This document shows, one piece after another, positions 1 to 11,702 of a stretch of DNA of 64,000 nt. The notes under the pieces were generated by a model. The model was not told where the DNA came from, ran no database searches, and saw nothing but the letters and a program-made list of their open reading frames with translations. Origin of the DNA: Casuarius casuarius (taxonomy: Eukaryota > Chordata > Aves > Casuariiformes > Casuariidae). Every line of letters starts with the position of its first letter. Positions within the stretch are counted from its first letter, which is position 1. A program made the position numbers and the translations under genes. Where the stretch lies: assembly GCA_003342895.1 (NCBI GenBank), contig PTFA01000005.1, forward strand, positions 5,375,327 to 5,439,326, in the 5' to 3' direction.

Positions 1-38
1 CGTGGCCGTCTTCGTGGTCACCTTCGACCCCCGCACGG
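1..38 (+). CDS. DENND11: DENND11 first coding exon, 3' part only
   Basis: Reading from base 2 gives [12 protein letters not shown] plus one base of a Gly codon, then the donor gtgagc at 39. The exon continues before the window, so the start codon is not visible. It sits in strongly CpG-rich DNA. Confidence 0.93.
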
Positions 39-340
39 GTGAGCGGGGCCCGCGGCCGCGGCGGGGGGCGGCGGCGCGAGCGGGAGCGGGAGCGCGGCTA
101 AGATGGAGCCTGCCCGGGCGCGGCGGCGGCGGGGCGCCGCTTCTCTGCGCCTTTCGCCTCCGCTTGCCCGCGGCGCGTCTCTGCCCCGCCGCTTCGAGGT
201 AACGCGATGCAGCGCAGGTGGGCAGCGGCCTGCCGGGACCTGCGGCGCTCCCTGCTCGCACCGGGCAGCGACGGAACTTCCCGGCCTTGGTGCTGCTCTC
301 GCCCCCCAAGCAGCGCTGTACCCGGGCGTCTCACAGGAGG
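1..340. promoter_or_regulatory. CpG island (3' part) at the DENND11 5' end
   Basis: The first roughly 340 bases are very rich in G+C and CpG (gcggcggcgg-type runs). They cover the end of coding exon 1 and the start of intron 1, then composition drops sharply to the genomic average. This is the downstream half of the DENND11 promoter island. The transcription start itself lies outside the window. Confidence 0.8.
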
Positions 341-3300
341 CAGTTCATAGGGATTACCTGAAAATGGAGCATAAACAGAGCCAGCTTCGGTTTCTGCCAT
401 ACTGGTAAAAACTTCTGGTGGAAGGAAAAAGTCCCTTCTTTGTACAACTCCGAGGAAAATAAATGAGCTGAAACAGGGAAGGGTGCATCTCTGCCCTGTG
501 GCGGGATGTGGAAGGGGCGCTCAGGGGACGGTGCTGGGAGCCGCATCGAGAGGTGGCTGTGTCGGTGTTGGTGTCGCCTACGCTCTGTGCCGCTTCAGGA
601 CTCGGTGCGGTGCCTCTGCCCAGCACTGCCCTGCTGCCCCTGGAGGCACCAACTTGTCAGCAGGGTCTCAAAAGCATCCTTCTGTCTCTGCTGCGTGATG
701 TGGCCTGTGGCTAGTGGCAATGGACTGCTGTTCTGGAAGGTGCAGATTCGATGGGCACACAGGGCATGAGTCCCAGCAGCTCTATCACAGCTGTGTATTT
801 ATTAGTGACCTGTGTGTTTAGGGACAGGCCTCCGAAGGGATCTCTGGGACCTTTGATGCTTTGGAGTGCTGCAGTCCAAAAGGGTAGAGGAATTTACTTC
901 CCAGTCACCTTTTATACTGCCATACCCTGATCTCTTGGTACTTGCAGACCTTGGTATTACCTCACTTGTTTTACTGATGTAGGTTATTAATCTCAAGTCT
1001 GTAAATCTGCGTTTTAGAAAACATCCTAATGCTGTTTGGTAGTCTTGTTGCTCTAGTGGTGTCTACAAAACAGGAAGTTAGGACATCAATAGAAAGTTAG
1101 CACCCTTCCTACATCCGTGAGCACGTGTCGTGTGAGTAAGAGTCTGAGGTGTGCCTAGACAGCACCTTTCCTCTGTGTGACGGCAACTTAGTGTGCAAAG
1201 GCAAGAGCAGAGGACGGCTGAAAGTCTTGGTTATAGTAGTAAGTTTAGGAAAGAGCTTGGGAGATGCAGGAGCCCATTTGCATCTGGACCTGGGAGTGAG
1301 CTCCTCTTTCTTCCATAGATTGACACTTTCTTAGCAAATCCATAGCAAAAAAATGTAGAGAAAGCAAAGATCTCTGTAAAGTATAGTGTATTTTTTGGAT
1401 GAAGGAGCTGGGAAGGGAGATGTAACTCAGGTCATGCTCATAGAGGCTCCCTCTACTAGTGAAGATAACGGAGCCTGTGATGTCTCGCCAGAAACCTACA
1501 CTGCCACACAGATTGGTTGCTATGTTCTGAAACACCGAAGGGCTTTTGAAAAGTTATCTATTTCTCTGGAAGAGAGAAGTGTCTTGAGTCTGGAGGTCAC
1601 AGGTGCTTGACAAAAGCCAGATAGAGAAGCCACTGTCATCTCTCCAACAGGAGATGAAGAGAGGTTTTTTTGTAAGTATCCAAAACATGGAGGAGTCCAG
1701 GTGACTGCATCAACAGCAGGTTGTCTCTCAATCTGACAGCATATGCCTTCTATGAAATGGTGAGGGTTTTTTTGTTGGCAGTAGCTTAACTTTCTCAGGA
1801 GTTTGTTTGAACCAGCTGTTGCTTTGAATGAAGTCCAGGGAGAGCTGGGAAACAGCTCTTCTCACATCTGATGTGGAGTTAATTCTGGGTGTCATCAGCC
1901 TTTTTAGTGTGTCAAGTCCAGGAAAGTTCAGCCTTCCACTGTTATTCAGTGCTGATGCTGAATGTAAGGAGCGTGACAAGATGGTGAGGAACCTATCGAC
2001 AGATGACAGCTTCACAGGCAGAGGGCCAGGTGCCCTATGGAGGCTAAGGAGTGAGGGTAAAGATCTTAAAACCACAGTGGTGTGAATTTTCCAGGGTCAG
2101 AAAGAGGGTATTGGAATTCCTGGGTCAACTGGATCAGACAATGTGAAGGGATTCTGTAATGTGAATAAAAGTATCTGGCCCTTGCGTGTGTCTAAAAGGA
2201 GATCATCCACTCTGTGTCTGCACTGGAAACCTGGTTGATCTTGCCAAGGGAAAGCACAGCAGACCTCTTTTGCTAGCTTATTCAGGCACAAGAAAGGCAG
2301 AGTTTCTGGGAGGGTCGTTATGCCAGGTAATGTGTTCTCAAATACAGGCATATTGTGGCAAGCAGTAGAGTGAGAGGTGTTTTCCCCCTAGAAGGAGGAG
2401 GTGGTGACTACACGTGACAACTTCCCTCCTAATCCTAGAAGGGCTTGAATTAGACAAACCAAGTTGCTTTTTTCCCCTCAGTGTATCAGGCAGGTGTGGG
2501 CTGGGTTCAGAAAGGCAGGTTATGGGGTTACCAGGCCATTGTTATGGTTCTGGCATCCTCAAGACTCTGGCTGGACATTGGAGTCAGAAGCAGCTTCTGT
2601 ATCAGTGGTGCTTTCTCTGTCTCCAGCACGGTAAACCTGTGGGACTTGAGAAGGAATTCTTTTCATTGCTGTCACAAAGACAGCTCTTGCATTAATGCAG
2701 CAAGTGCATTTTAAAGCAAATTAAGTGAAGAGTGGTGGCAGCCCAGGAACCAACTGCACTACCTTGCTGCCTTTGCTTCCTGTGGCAATCCTCCTTTGGC
2801 AATCCTCTCTTTAAGGGGGCAATGAGTTGGGAATGCTCAGACACCTTTAAAAGTGTGAGCACGAGGTCTGTGCAAGAACTGTCCCTTAAAGAGCACAGTC
2901 ACAGGGTGCTTTAATGACGCTTCTGATTTTTCTAGTGTGAGTGTTGTCCTGTGTGGGTACTGAAGACCCGAGATTATCTTGGGCAGCAATGGGGATACAG
3001 CTAGTAGGTGGGACCTACTTGGCATTAGGCTAGGGCACACGTCCGTAAAGCAAGGAAAAGAAAACAGGAAAAGAAGTTTTGCTTTGGGAGGAGAAAAAGA
3101 TGAAGCAAAGTCAGTGTCTGCCTACAGCTCTTTAGAGTAAGATGCACATCCACTCTGTCAGAATACTAGAAGAAAGGTGAACCTTTTTACCCCTTTTTTG
3201 TGATGGAGATGGTGATAGTCAACCTTGTGAAGGTCCTACATAGTCTGCTGGCTTAAAAGACAATGTGAATTATGGGGGGGAGACGAAGAGAGGGGAGAGG

Positions 3301-6300
3301 GAAGAAATCTCTTTTCCCCGATTAAACATGTGAGCGTTCAGGTGTTCTGGTTTGCTGTCCTGCATTTCTTCCATTCAGGAAACTGAGCCAGAATACTGTT
3401 AGGTCTCGCTCTGTGCTTGTCATGTCCTGGCACAACACAGTAGCACTGAACAGCTGGGGACTCTGAAGACCTTGAGAAACACCTAACTGGGTGAGGGGGG
3501 TGAGATGACTTTATTGTAGCCATCAGATACTAGAGTCATCATAATTTCAGAGCATATCTGAAAATCCAAGGGAGAGACAAGAATCTCCACTAAGAGAGAG
3601 AAGAAAAGTGAGAGGGGAACATCCTTAACTTTTGCACACCGGAAATTGAGAGNGCTGTTTCTGCTTTGGCCTGGTGCTGGGAGGTAGCTCCCAAACCTCT
3701 CATCAGCTCTCTAGCACTGGTTGGGTTACACTTGGAAAGTTTCCCCGCGTGCACGAGAGCTGCTTTATGCATGTGGAGGGGAAATGCTTTTTACAATGTT
3801 ACTCCCTCCTCCCTCTTCCTGTTTCTTATGCAGACTGGCAGTTGCAATCATGTCTGGGTGAAGTCTGTCCTCTGTTTGCTTTAGTGTTTCACCAGACCAA
3901 CTTTCTTAAATTTTTTTTTTTTTTTTAATATCTCCTCATTTGCTCTCTGACTGCCACGTCGCCAGAACATTCATAGGGCAAGGTGGTGTGAGGAACTGCC
4001 AGGAGCGCAGGTGTGGGTTGTTTGTGTCAGCTCTCAGTGACCAATCCCAGGAAAAAAAGAAGTGCATAGCTAAGAAATAGTTATATGATAAGCAAGTGTG
4101 TTTTGTTGTTAAGCCATAAGATAAGGATCTGTTTCAGGATGCCTTTTACCTGCTTATTGTTGCACTACGCATGTCATTTGAGCCAAGTACCTTCCACCTT
4201 CAACACCTCTAAAATGGAGTAATACTTCACAGTAGTATTTTTGACTGAAGAGAAGAAAGTGAAACAGTTTCCTTTGCTGGATGTGCTAATGACCAATTCA
4301 TTGTGATGTAAAAGCTTAAAAGAGGATCTGAACTTCACCACAGTTTTAACCACAACTGTCTCAGAGTTTACTTCCTTGCTCTTTCAAGGAAGGGTCTTGT
4401 GCCTTTTAAAAATAACTCAAACAACTAGGGGCAAAGCCAACATCTATATATAATGTGCAAAACCTACAGGAAGACCATGTAGGCTGACATGATGTCACTG
4501 GTTTTCTCTGCCAGCCTTTCACTCTTTTTAAAGGCGAAGACACTTAACAGCAGAGCTCTGTGGTTTCATATGTGATTGCACAAACACTTCAGAGCTGTAC
4601 TTGGGGTCACGAGGCTGCGGCTGTTCTCTAGCAAGCACAGCTCTGTGGGAGAGGTGTACTCATGGACTAGAAGTGGTTAGTGGGACGTAAAATCTCTCCT
4701 GTTGCCACACTTAATATTGTTAAATCCCTTGCCAGGCAGGGTTGGAAGAGGCCTGCTGAATACAGTATCTGTTTGAGAAGAAAAATAGCCTATTTAAATT
4801 TCAGTAACTAAACCTAATTCTGATGCAAGTGTGCATGCATATACTTGTGCAGGATGAGTAATAAAATAAAAGATAGGCCTCAGAAATGGGGCTTCGTATT
4901 TAAATATCTATTTCTAAAAGTCTTGGCTGAGTGTAAAGCCCTTCCAAATGCACAATGTGGATGCAAGCACACGTGGGACCCTTATCCCTAAGCAGGGGGT
5001 GAGGGGAGTTGTACCATTAGAAAGCACTTTCATGCTGCATCTGCTATTGCATTTGTACTGAGGAATGTTTGTTTGCTTTGTTCTTAAAAATAAGTTGCAT
5101 CATTTCAAATACTGATGCTGTAGGCAGACTGACAGAGAATGGAAACTTAATGTGTAAACCTAGAGCTCATCTTGCTGCAGTAGGAGTGTCTGGATGGGCA
5201 GGTTAGACTCTGAAGCGCTGACACAGGAAGTCTGAAAAATGCCCCTTGTTTGTCCATGGTAACCTTGCCAGTGGAAGAGNAGGACTTCATCAGCTTTAGA
5301 GACTGTTAAATGTTTCCACAAATTCCAGTAACAACAGCTTAGCAGGGCTCAGGGAGACCCATTTGTCTGGCTAGTCTTAATAACAGAAGTGGCTAGAGTT
5401 GGACTGATTTGAGACTTCTCCAATACCATCTGCTCCAGGATCAAGCTCCTCAGGTGGCCTTTAACAGTGAACAACTGCGTGCTTTCTGGCTGGGCTGCCA
5501 GGTGACAGATGTTTGTGAATCTTGATCTAACTTGTAATTGTGTGCTTTTTTGTTTGATTATTCTAGTATGCACAAAAGTGTTGCAGAACTTGGATCTGCC
5601 CAGCTTCTGTCTAAAACTTTAGCTTACTCCTCCTACCCTAAATGACTACAAGAAATTCTAGGGAGAAGTAGTGATGATCAGAATGGTGGCCTAGGGGTTC
5701 CTACTTGACTGGTCCTGCCAAACATAAACAAAGGAAAATACTTGTGGTGGTATGATCTATTACATAAACTCATCCTATGGAGCAGCAGCCCATACTTTGA
5801 GTTCTTTGTATATCCGATATGCATGTAGACAGCAAGAACAGAACAGTATTAGTACCATAGCTCCTCCACTATCAGAGTACCTGGCAAGATAAATTTGTAG
5901 TTGCTCTGTGATTAAACATATAAAGAATAAGCCCACAAAACAGCACTAGGTTGTGCAACAACTCCAAAAGTTCTGCAATACCTGGATATTGTGCTACAAG
6001 AAGTAATGTTTGCAAGAGATACATGAAGTACAATAATGTGGCCTCTTCCCACAATGTTTAGCTCTGCCCCCAGGAGTTGCATTAGCACAGTGTTACTGGC
6101 ATCCCAGTGATGTAAAAGCAACAACTGGCTGTTGCTGGTGTTTACCTTTTAGTAATGAGTGTTGTGACCCTGTTCATTCAAATAAAGCTTTAATTTGCTT
6201 CTCCGCAGGCAACATGGTAGAGTGGTGTTTACCACAAGATATTGACTTGGAAGGCGTGGAGTTCAAATCCATGGCAAGTGGGTCCCACAAAATCCAGTCA

Positions 6301-9300
6301 GACTTCATGTGAGTATGTCTGAGCTATACTACTCCTTCTTGTTCCTCTTAGCTGTCCATCTGCCCAACCAACCCTTGGTTCAAAACATGCAAGAAAAATA
6401 CCACCCAGGAAGTTAAGCTCCTTCATTAAACTGCTGCTAAACTGGGTCCATCTGAGCCAAAGATACTCTGCCAATACTCTCAACATCACATCAAATATCA
6501 GCTAGCTATATGGGATCTCCTGTATGACAACTTGAGCTGTGGAGGCCAGCCAGCAAATGGGGGAGGCCAGCTTCTCACTGGTATACAAATATTAATGCAT
6601 ATGGCATAGCAAACTTTGGAGACAGTCGGGAAAGGCCTAGGGTGGAGGAGAAAGAATGGCAAAACTGAAATAGGAAGGATTTTGCAGAGAAAAGATTTAG
6701 AAAAAGGTTCTTCATTCTGCCAATGCATTTGGATCCTTCTAATGCTGCGATAACCATCCTGTTCTTCGTTCACTTTCTCCTTTGCTAGATCTTTCGTACA
6801 GTGGAAAGATGTTAACTAGTATTTGTCTCCATTGCCATGTTTTTGATAACCCACTGTTGCAATGCACTTTCCTTTTGGTCAGGAATAACACTTATTTTCT
6901 CAAAGGCATGTAGTCTTTCCCTTGCACTCAGGTTTCCAGGTGCTGGCACCCAAAATATGACTAGGTAGTGAGACTATATTCACAACTTTAAGCCAGGCAG
7001 GCTCTTTTTCCTTAGAAGAGCAGCATTGTGTTGACAGGATCCTGCATCCTCTGCTAGGCTTTCCAGGAGTACTTTCCTTACTTGCTGCCTCACTGAGAGA
7101 TGTATTTGGTAGGAGCTCTAGTGGTAGAGGCACTGGGAACTCCTGGCTTGAACATGCTGTATTACAGTCTTCTTCCCAAGAAGGCTGGAACACCTGTGGC
7201 CTGTTGTCTGCCCTTTGAATAGCAGGGTGGGATTTCAGTGGTTTGCTTAAAGAGTGAACTTTTCCCACTGTGTTCCCAAATCAGTAGTTTTGGTGATTGG
7301 TTACCTTTCTCTCTTCCTCTTCCCTCTTTTAACGTTAACTCTTCTGTTAAATATTTGTTCCCAGTTATTTCCGGAAAGGGCTCTGTTTTGGCTTGGCCTG
7401 CTTTGCCAACATGCCTGTGGAGAGTGAGTTAGAGCGTGGTGCCCGCATGAAGTCTGTGGGGATTCTCTCACCTTCTTATACCTTGCTGTACAGGTACATG
7501 CACTTCCTGGAGAACCAGGTCAGGTAAGTTGCCTTGTGGTATAGGACTGGCAATGCACCTACGTACCTGTATGGAGCTGTCTGAAAGTGTATGGGTACTA
7601 GGATGCTGCATGGCTACACTGCAGACTGTTCTGGTTGTTTGTGGGACATGCCGTCTGTTCCTGGGAAAGGTAACATTGCCTCACTGGACAGTGGTTTTGG
7701 ATGTGAGTGACAACCTGGGTAGAATGCCAAGTTATGACTTCCTTGAATGACTGCTTCTCCACAGACAGAGTACAGACTCATGTCTGAAGAAGGAAAAAAA
7801 TCCATGCACAATAGTCTGTTCATTGTGTTGATTACTAACAGCCTGGTCAAATGCTATGCAAATTACTTATTTTGAAACGCTGCAGGGACACAATTGTCGA
7901 AGGGAGAGTTGAGAGAACAAGGAGTTCCCCTCTTCTCCTTCTGAAAACTGGTTTACTAAGGGCTCACAAAATGCTTCTAAGGCTATGATGGTGATCCTAC
8001 CTAGGTATATGCCTCTGCTGTGTTGAGTGGGCTGGGCAGGGGGAACTGGTGATAGTAGAAGGGAAAGCTGTTCTCCCTGAAAATGTTTTAAAACAGGATC
8101 AGTCCTATGCATGGATCAGCCTACTGCCTGCTTCAGTCCTGCCCATGTTCTTTGGCTGCACCGAAAGCTGCATTACTCCTAATGCCCTCCTAATTAAGTC
8201 TGTGCAACTGAGGCACCCAGAGGTTCTTTGCTAGCTAGGAAAGCAGATGTCAGCTGGGGGTAAGAACACTGAATAGGTAGTTTGCACACACTACAGATCT
8301 CCTCTATCTTCCTTTCTTTTCCAGACACCAGCTGGAGATGCCAGGGCACTACTCCCATCTAGAGGCATTCTATGATGACAAGAAAGGAGTCCTCCCTGCT
8401 GGCAAGGAAACCCCCACCTCTCAGCAGCCTGTCCACTGGCTACCGTCCATCCACAGATACATGTACCCAGAGATGAAGGTGAGGCAGGTGCTCTGAGGCT
8501 TGCAGGGATGTGCAGTGCGCTGCTGCTTCTTACTGGTGTATCATACTTCTTTATGTGCAGTCACTCCAGTACTTGTAGGCTGCTTTAGGTAAGATTTTCT
8601 TACTAGGGCTGAGTGTTACAAGCTGCAGTTCTCCAGCATTGCTCTGTGCTGGTCTTGCTCCCATGTTTAGATATAGCATCTGTGCCTGTGTCCCTGTTTC
8701 ACCTCTGAGCTGTTTTCTTCCCTTTCCCTCCACCTGCAGATCACACATCCTGCTGGTTGTATGTCTCAGTTCATCAAATTCTTTGGTGAGCAGATCCTTG
8801 TCCTCTGGAAGTTTGCCCTGCTGCGCAAGCGCATATTGATATTTTCACCACCCCCAGTTGGAGTTGTCTGCTATAGAGGTATGTTTTCAGGGACATCAGA
8901 GTTACTAGGCTGAAGAACTGCAGGAGTGCCTGTGGCTGCTGAGGGGATGGAAGTGATGCAGGCCTTCAAAATTCCATCACAATCATTCCTTGCAGAGATA
9001 CTGTTGGGGCTGCATTTGTCCGTTTCCTACAAAATGCTTTTCTTCAGGCCCTTCTGGGAAGAACCTACCTGGTGGTACTGTCAAACACAGGAAATAAGAG
9101 CACTGAATGAATCTGTGGAAATAGAACATGGGATTCCTATGGGAGAACTGGTTATTTCCCATCCAAAATATAGATTCCCACATGAGAAATTCTGGTGTTC
9201 AGAGGCACTGCACTGCTGTAACCATTGCTTTCACAGGAATTTGCAGGAGAACTGGGAAAAGAGGGTTCAGAATGCCTTTGGAGTGAATATTGAAAGCACC

Positions 9301-11702
9301 TCAGCATGTATTTCTCTTGCCTGCAGTGTACTGCTGCTGTTGCCTTGCCAATGTTTCTCTACCTGGTCTTGGAGGAACTGTACCAGAGTCCAAACCATTC
9401 TTCTATGTGAATGTGGCAGACATAGAAATGCTGGAAACAGAAGTGTCATATGTGGCCTGTAAGTATGGTGGATCAAACAGGACTTCTCTAACTTCAGGTT
9501 GCAAAATGTCTTGAGACACCAGACCATAGAATAAAATTGAGGGTGCCATGATGAGAAATAACTACAAAAGCAGGAGAGAACAGCTGGTCTGCAGGGAAAG
9601 CAGCGTGCTTATCTGAAAATCATCTCTTCCTGATTTTGGCAGGTACAACAGAAAAGATCTTTGAGGAGAAACGGGATCTCTATGATGTCTATGTGGACAA
9701 CCAGAATGTGAAGACGTATCATGAGCATCTGCAACCACTCCTGAAAATTAACAATGCTGACAAGGAGAAGTATCGACGGCTCAATGACCAGAGGTAATAA
9801 TAGAGATCTGAGTGGCCCTGGTCCTTGTTGGGAGAGCAGTGCAATGTTGAATGGAAAGGACACTGCTCCTTTGTATTTTTCTCCTTAATATTTTCCAAAT
9901 TTCCCACTACTTCAGCTTACCTCTGAGATTCTGATTCTACTGTAGCTGACTGGTATGAGAGTCCCTGGGCCCTCTGCAAACACATGATCACTCTGCTAGT
10001 GAACTGATGGAGCAGAGAGAAAGCAGGAGAAGCGCAGAGGTTGTGACTTGTTAATGACTCATGTTTGCTCAGTAGCAGAACTGAGAACATAGCCCTGTAA
10101 CTTGATTTCTAGTCCAGTGTCTTATGAAGGCTATCTGGTTGCCTCAGATATTGGGGCAATGGTGCTAAACTTGATTTGTCCTCAAGAAATGGATCAAAGT
10201 ATTCTGTTACAACTCTTGCCTTCTGATATTGCTTTGAAGTTCACTGTAGGTAGGTGCACTTAATCTGTCTCCCTTCCCCCAGGCAGATGTTAATGTATTC
10301 TCAAGAAGTTGGCGAGGACTGTAGCTCCTGTGAAGAGGACCTTTTCATCTTGTGAGTGGATACATTTACTTAGTTGGTCACCGTTGTACTTGGAGAACCT
10401 CTTTCACTGATTTCATGTTGCCCTGGCTTGGTATACTATGAAACATCATGGTTAACATACTTCCATAGTCAGCTCTGAGTTCCTCCAAGGATCCTATAAC
10501 CAAACTGGCTCTTTCTCTTTACATCATCATCTTTTCATCTTGAGATGCCAAACACAGCTGTGTTAGCCTCCACTGAGGTCTTGTAAGTGCTGGGAGGAAG
10601 AAGAGAATTTTTAAAACACAATTAGAAATGAAAGAATCCCGTCTCATTTTTGAAAACATAAGCACCATAGGACTTTTCATGCAACAACATTTGGCTCAGG
10701 AAAGCAGTGTCTCTAGGAACTGTAGGAACTCTAGTTACTGTATTATGTTGTGGGAGGTACAACCTGAAGATAAGAGCTGAATAAGAAGGACTAGCCATTT
10801 ACGTGGCTTTTTTTTTTTTTTTTTTCCCTTTTTTAACTTGGGAAACAGAGGAACCAGAATGGGGTGTAGAGTATAAGGTACAGAATTAGATGAAAACCAC
10901 ACCTATACCAGCTCTGAAGCCCTTCACTGCCTGTTGCTATTGTTCACAGTCTATAGCAGGTGAGAAGTAATGGGATCAAGTTGTGTAAAGGGTTGTTGGG
11001 GCAGAAATTTCATTGTTGAGCTGCTTAGATGTAGTCAAAGCTCTTTTTAGAATAGCCTTGCATTTTCCTTGGAAAGCAGTAGGTGAAAAGTAGCTCTTTC
11101 ACTACTGTGTTCTGCTCCAGTAATGGAGAATTTATTTACCCAATGACTTACCAGCTGAGTGAAAACATTGTTTCCTCCTCTGCTTTATGGGAGCTATAGG
11201 TCTGATGTTTCCACTTAATTACCACAAAGTACACATTAGCTGATAACATGGCTTTCTTCTGAAGAGGAAAATGCCTAGGATAAATCAGCCAGACCAGAGC
11301 ACCACTCTAAATTAAAAGTTACTGCTTTATCTCTGTTCATTCCAGGTCATCCACAGGGTGGATGGAAAACTACTATAGTACCACCTTAATAAGGTGGGAT
11401 CTATGATTAAAGTGGGTTAAATGCGGTTTGGGGGGACTCTGCATGTGTGGTAAATATGCTGTATTTTTTTGGTCCTATACTATCATCTCAATTAACTTTC
11501 CTATAGGTTTTTCATGGAGCAGAACAATCGGATATTTCAGACGCTGATGGAGGTGTCAGCCAGCCAGGACAAGACATTAACAGCTGACCACGCACGGGGC
11601 ATGGGCCTGGATCCCCAAGGGGACCGAAGTTTCCTTATGGACCTGCTGGAAGTATATGGCATTGATGTTATGCTAGTCATTGACAACCCCTGCTGCACTT
11701 AG
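1..11702 (+). CDS. DENND11: DENND11 (LCHN/KIAA1147), DENN domain-containing protein 11; 5'-truncated by the window edge
   Basis: The coding join is 1-38, 6209-6308, 7365-7523, 8325-8478, 8740-8878, 9327-9458, 9643-9793, 10283-10351 and 11507-11702. It totals 1138 nt: one leftover base plus 378 codons and a TAG stop. Every junction has GT-AG ends and the phases agree throughout. The translation matches vertebrate LCHN from memory, for example [47 protein letters not shown] and the C-terminal MLVIDNPCC. Human DENND11 is about 455 residues, so roughly 75-80 N-terminal residues and the promoter lie before base 1. The family carries a DENN-type module (Avl9/LCHN relatives) and is thought to act as a Rab guanine-nucleotide exchange factor. 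Mammalian LCHN has been linked to neurite outgrowth. The gene converges on AGK. No frameshift or internal stop is seen. The identity is secure; the biochemical role is known only from the family. Confidence 0.96.
39..6208 (+). other. DENND11 intron 1
   Basis: This 6.2-kb intron starts with the CpG-island remainder and then becomes average-composition unique DNA. I see short homopolymers (T run near 3910-3926), a possible MIR-type fragment near 4171-4230, and two single N bases (3653, 5280). No exon-like open frame with good splice sites was recognised. Intronic enhancers cannot be judged from one sequence. Confidence 0.85.
4171..4230 (+). repeat. Possible MIR/CORE-SINE 3'-half fragment
   Basis: The stretch has the order of motifs seen near the 3' end of MIR elements: a gcaagt-like block (gccaagtac), a pyrimidine-rich section, then ctctaaaatggagtaata, which resembles the MIR 'tctgtaaaatgggga' tail. 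It is short and decayed, so the match could be chance. Confidence 0.35.
6209..6308 (+). CDS. DENND11: DENND11 exon 2
   Basis: The acceptor is ctccgcag and the donor gtgagt. The exon supplies two bases finishing a Gly codon, then 32 codons starting [15 protein letters not shown] and ending KIQSDF, then two bases of an Ile codon. Confidence 0.95.
7365..7523 (+). CDS. DENND11: DENND11 exon 3
   Basis: The acceptor is tgttcccag and the donor gtaagt. The 52 full codons run from [17 protein letters not shown] to YMHFLENQV. This is part of the conserved N-terminal DENN module, and the phases on both sides match the neighbours. Confidence 0.96.
8325..8478 (+). CDS. DENND11: DENND11 exon 4
   Basis: The acceptor is cttttccag and the donor gtgagg. 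The 51 full codons run from [20 protein letters not shown] to HRYMYPEMK. The middle stretch [13 protein letters not shown] looks like a low-constraint linker: its flanks match the mammalian protein far better than it does. Confidence 0.95.
8740..8878 (+). CDS. DENND11: DENND11 exon 5
   Basis: The acceptor is cacctgcag and the donor gtatgt. The 46 full codons run from [18 protein letters not shown] to [12 protein letters not shown]. This is the DENN core, with a hydrophobic strand [20 protein letters not shown]. Confidence 0.96.
9327..9458 (+). CDS. DENND11: DENND11 exon 6
   Basis: The acceptor is tgcctgcag and the donor gtaagt. The 43 full codons include the distinctive four-cysteine run [13 protein letters not shown] and [12 protein letters not shown], both hallmarks of LCHN. 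A longer open frame overlaps this exon in a different phase and is not the real one. Confidence 0.96.
9643..9793 (+). CDS. DENND11: DENND11 exon 7
   Basis: The acceptor is ttttggcag and the donor gtaata. The 49 full codons start [20 protein letters not shown] and end [10 protein letters not shown]. The segment is charged and helical-looking. Confidence 0.95.
10283..10351 (+). CDS. DENND11: DENND11 exon 8
   Basis: This small 69-nt exon has a cttcccccag acceptor and a gtgagt donor. It encodes [22 protein letters not shown] plus two bases of a Leu codon. The central VGEDCSS is its variable part. Confidence 0.94.
11507..11702 (+). CDS. DENND11: DENND11 exon 9, terminal coding exon
   Basis: The acceptor is tttcctatag. 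The exon completes a Leu codon, then reads [20 protein letters not shown] to the C-terminus [12 protein letters not shown] and TAG at 11700-11702. It is the most conserved block of the protein. Confidence 0.97.

Larger units (their letters stand above)
6309..11506 (+). other. DENND11 introns 2-8
   Basis: Intron spans are 6309-7364, 7524-8324, 8479-8739, 8879-9326, 9459-9642, 9794-10282 and 10352-11506. All are short with canonical ends and clear polypyrimidine tracts. A T19 run lies near 10807-10825 in intron 8. No other gene or recognisable transposon was seen. Confidence 0.85.
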
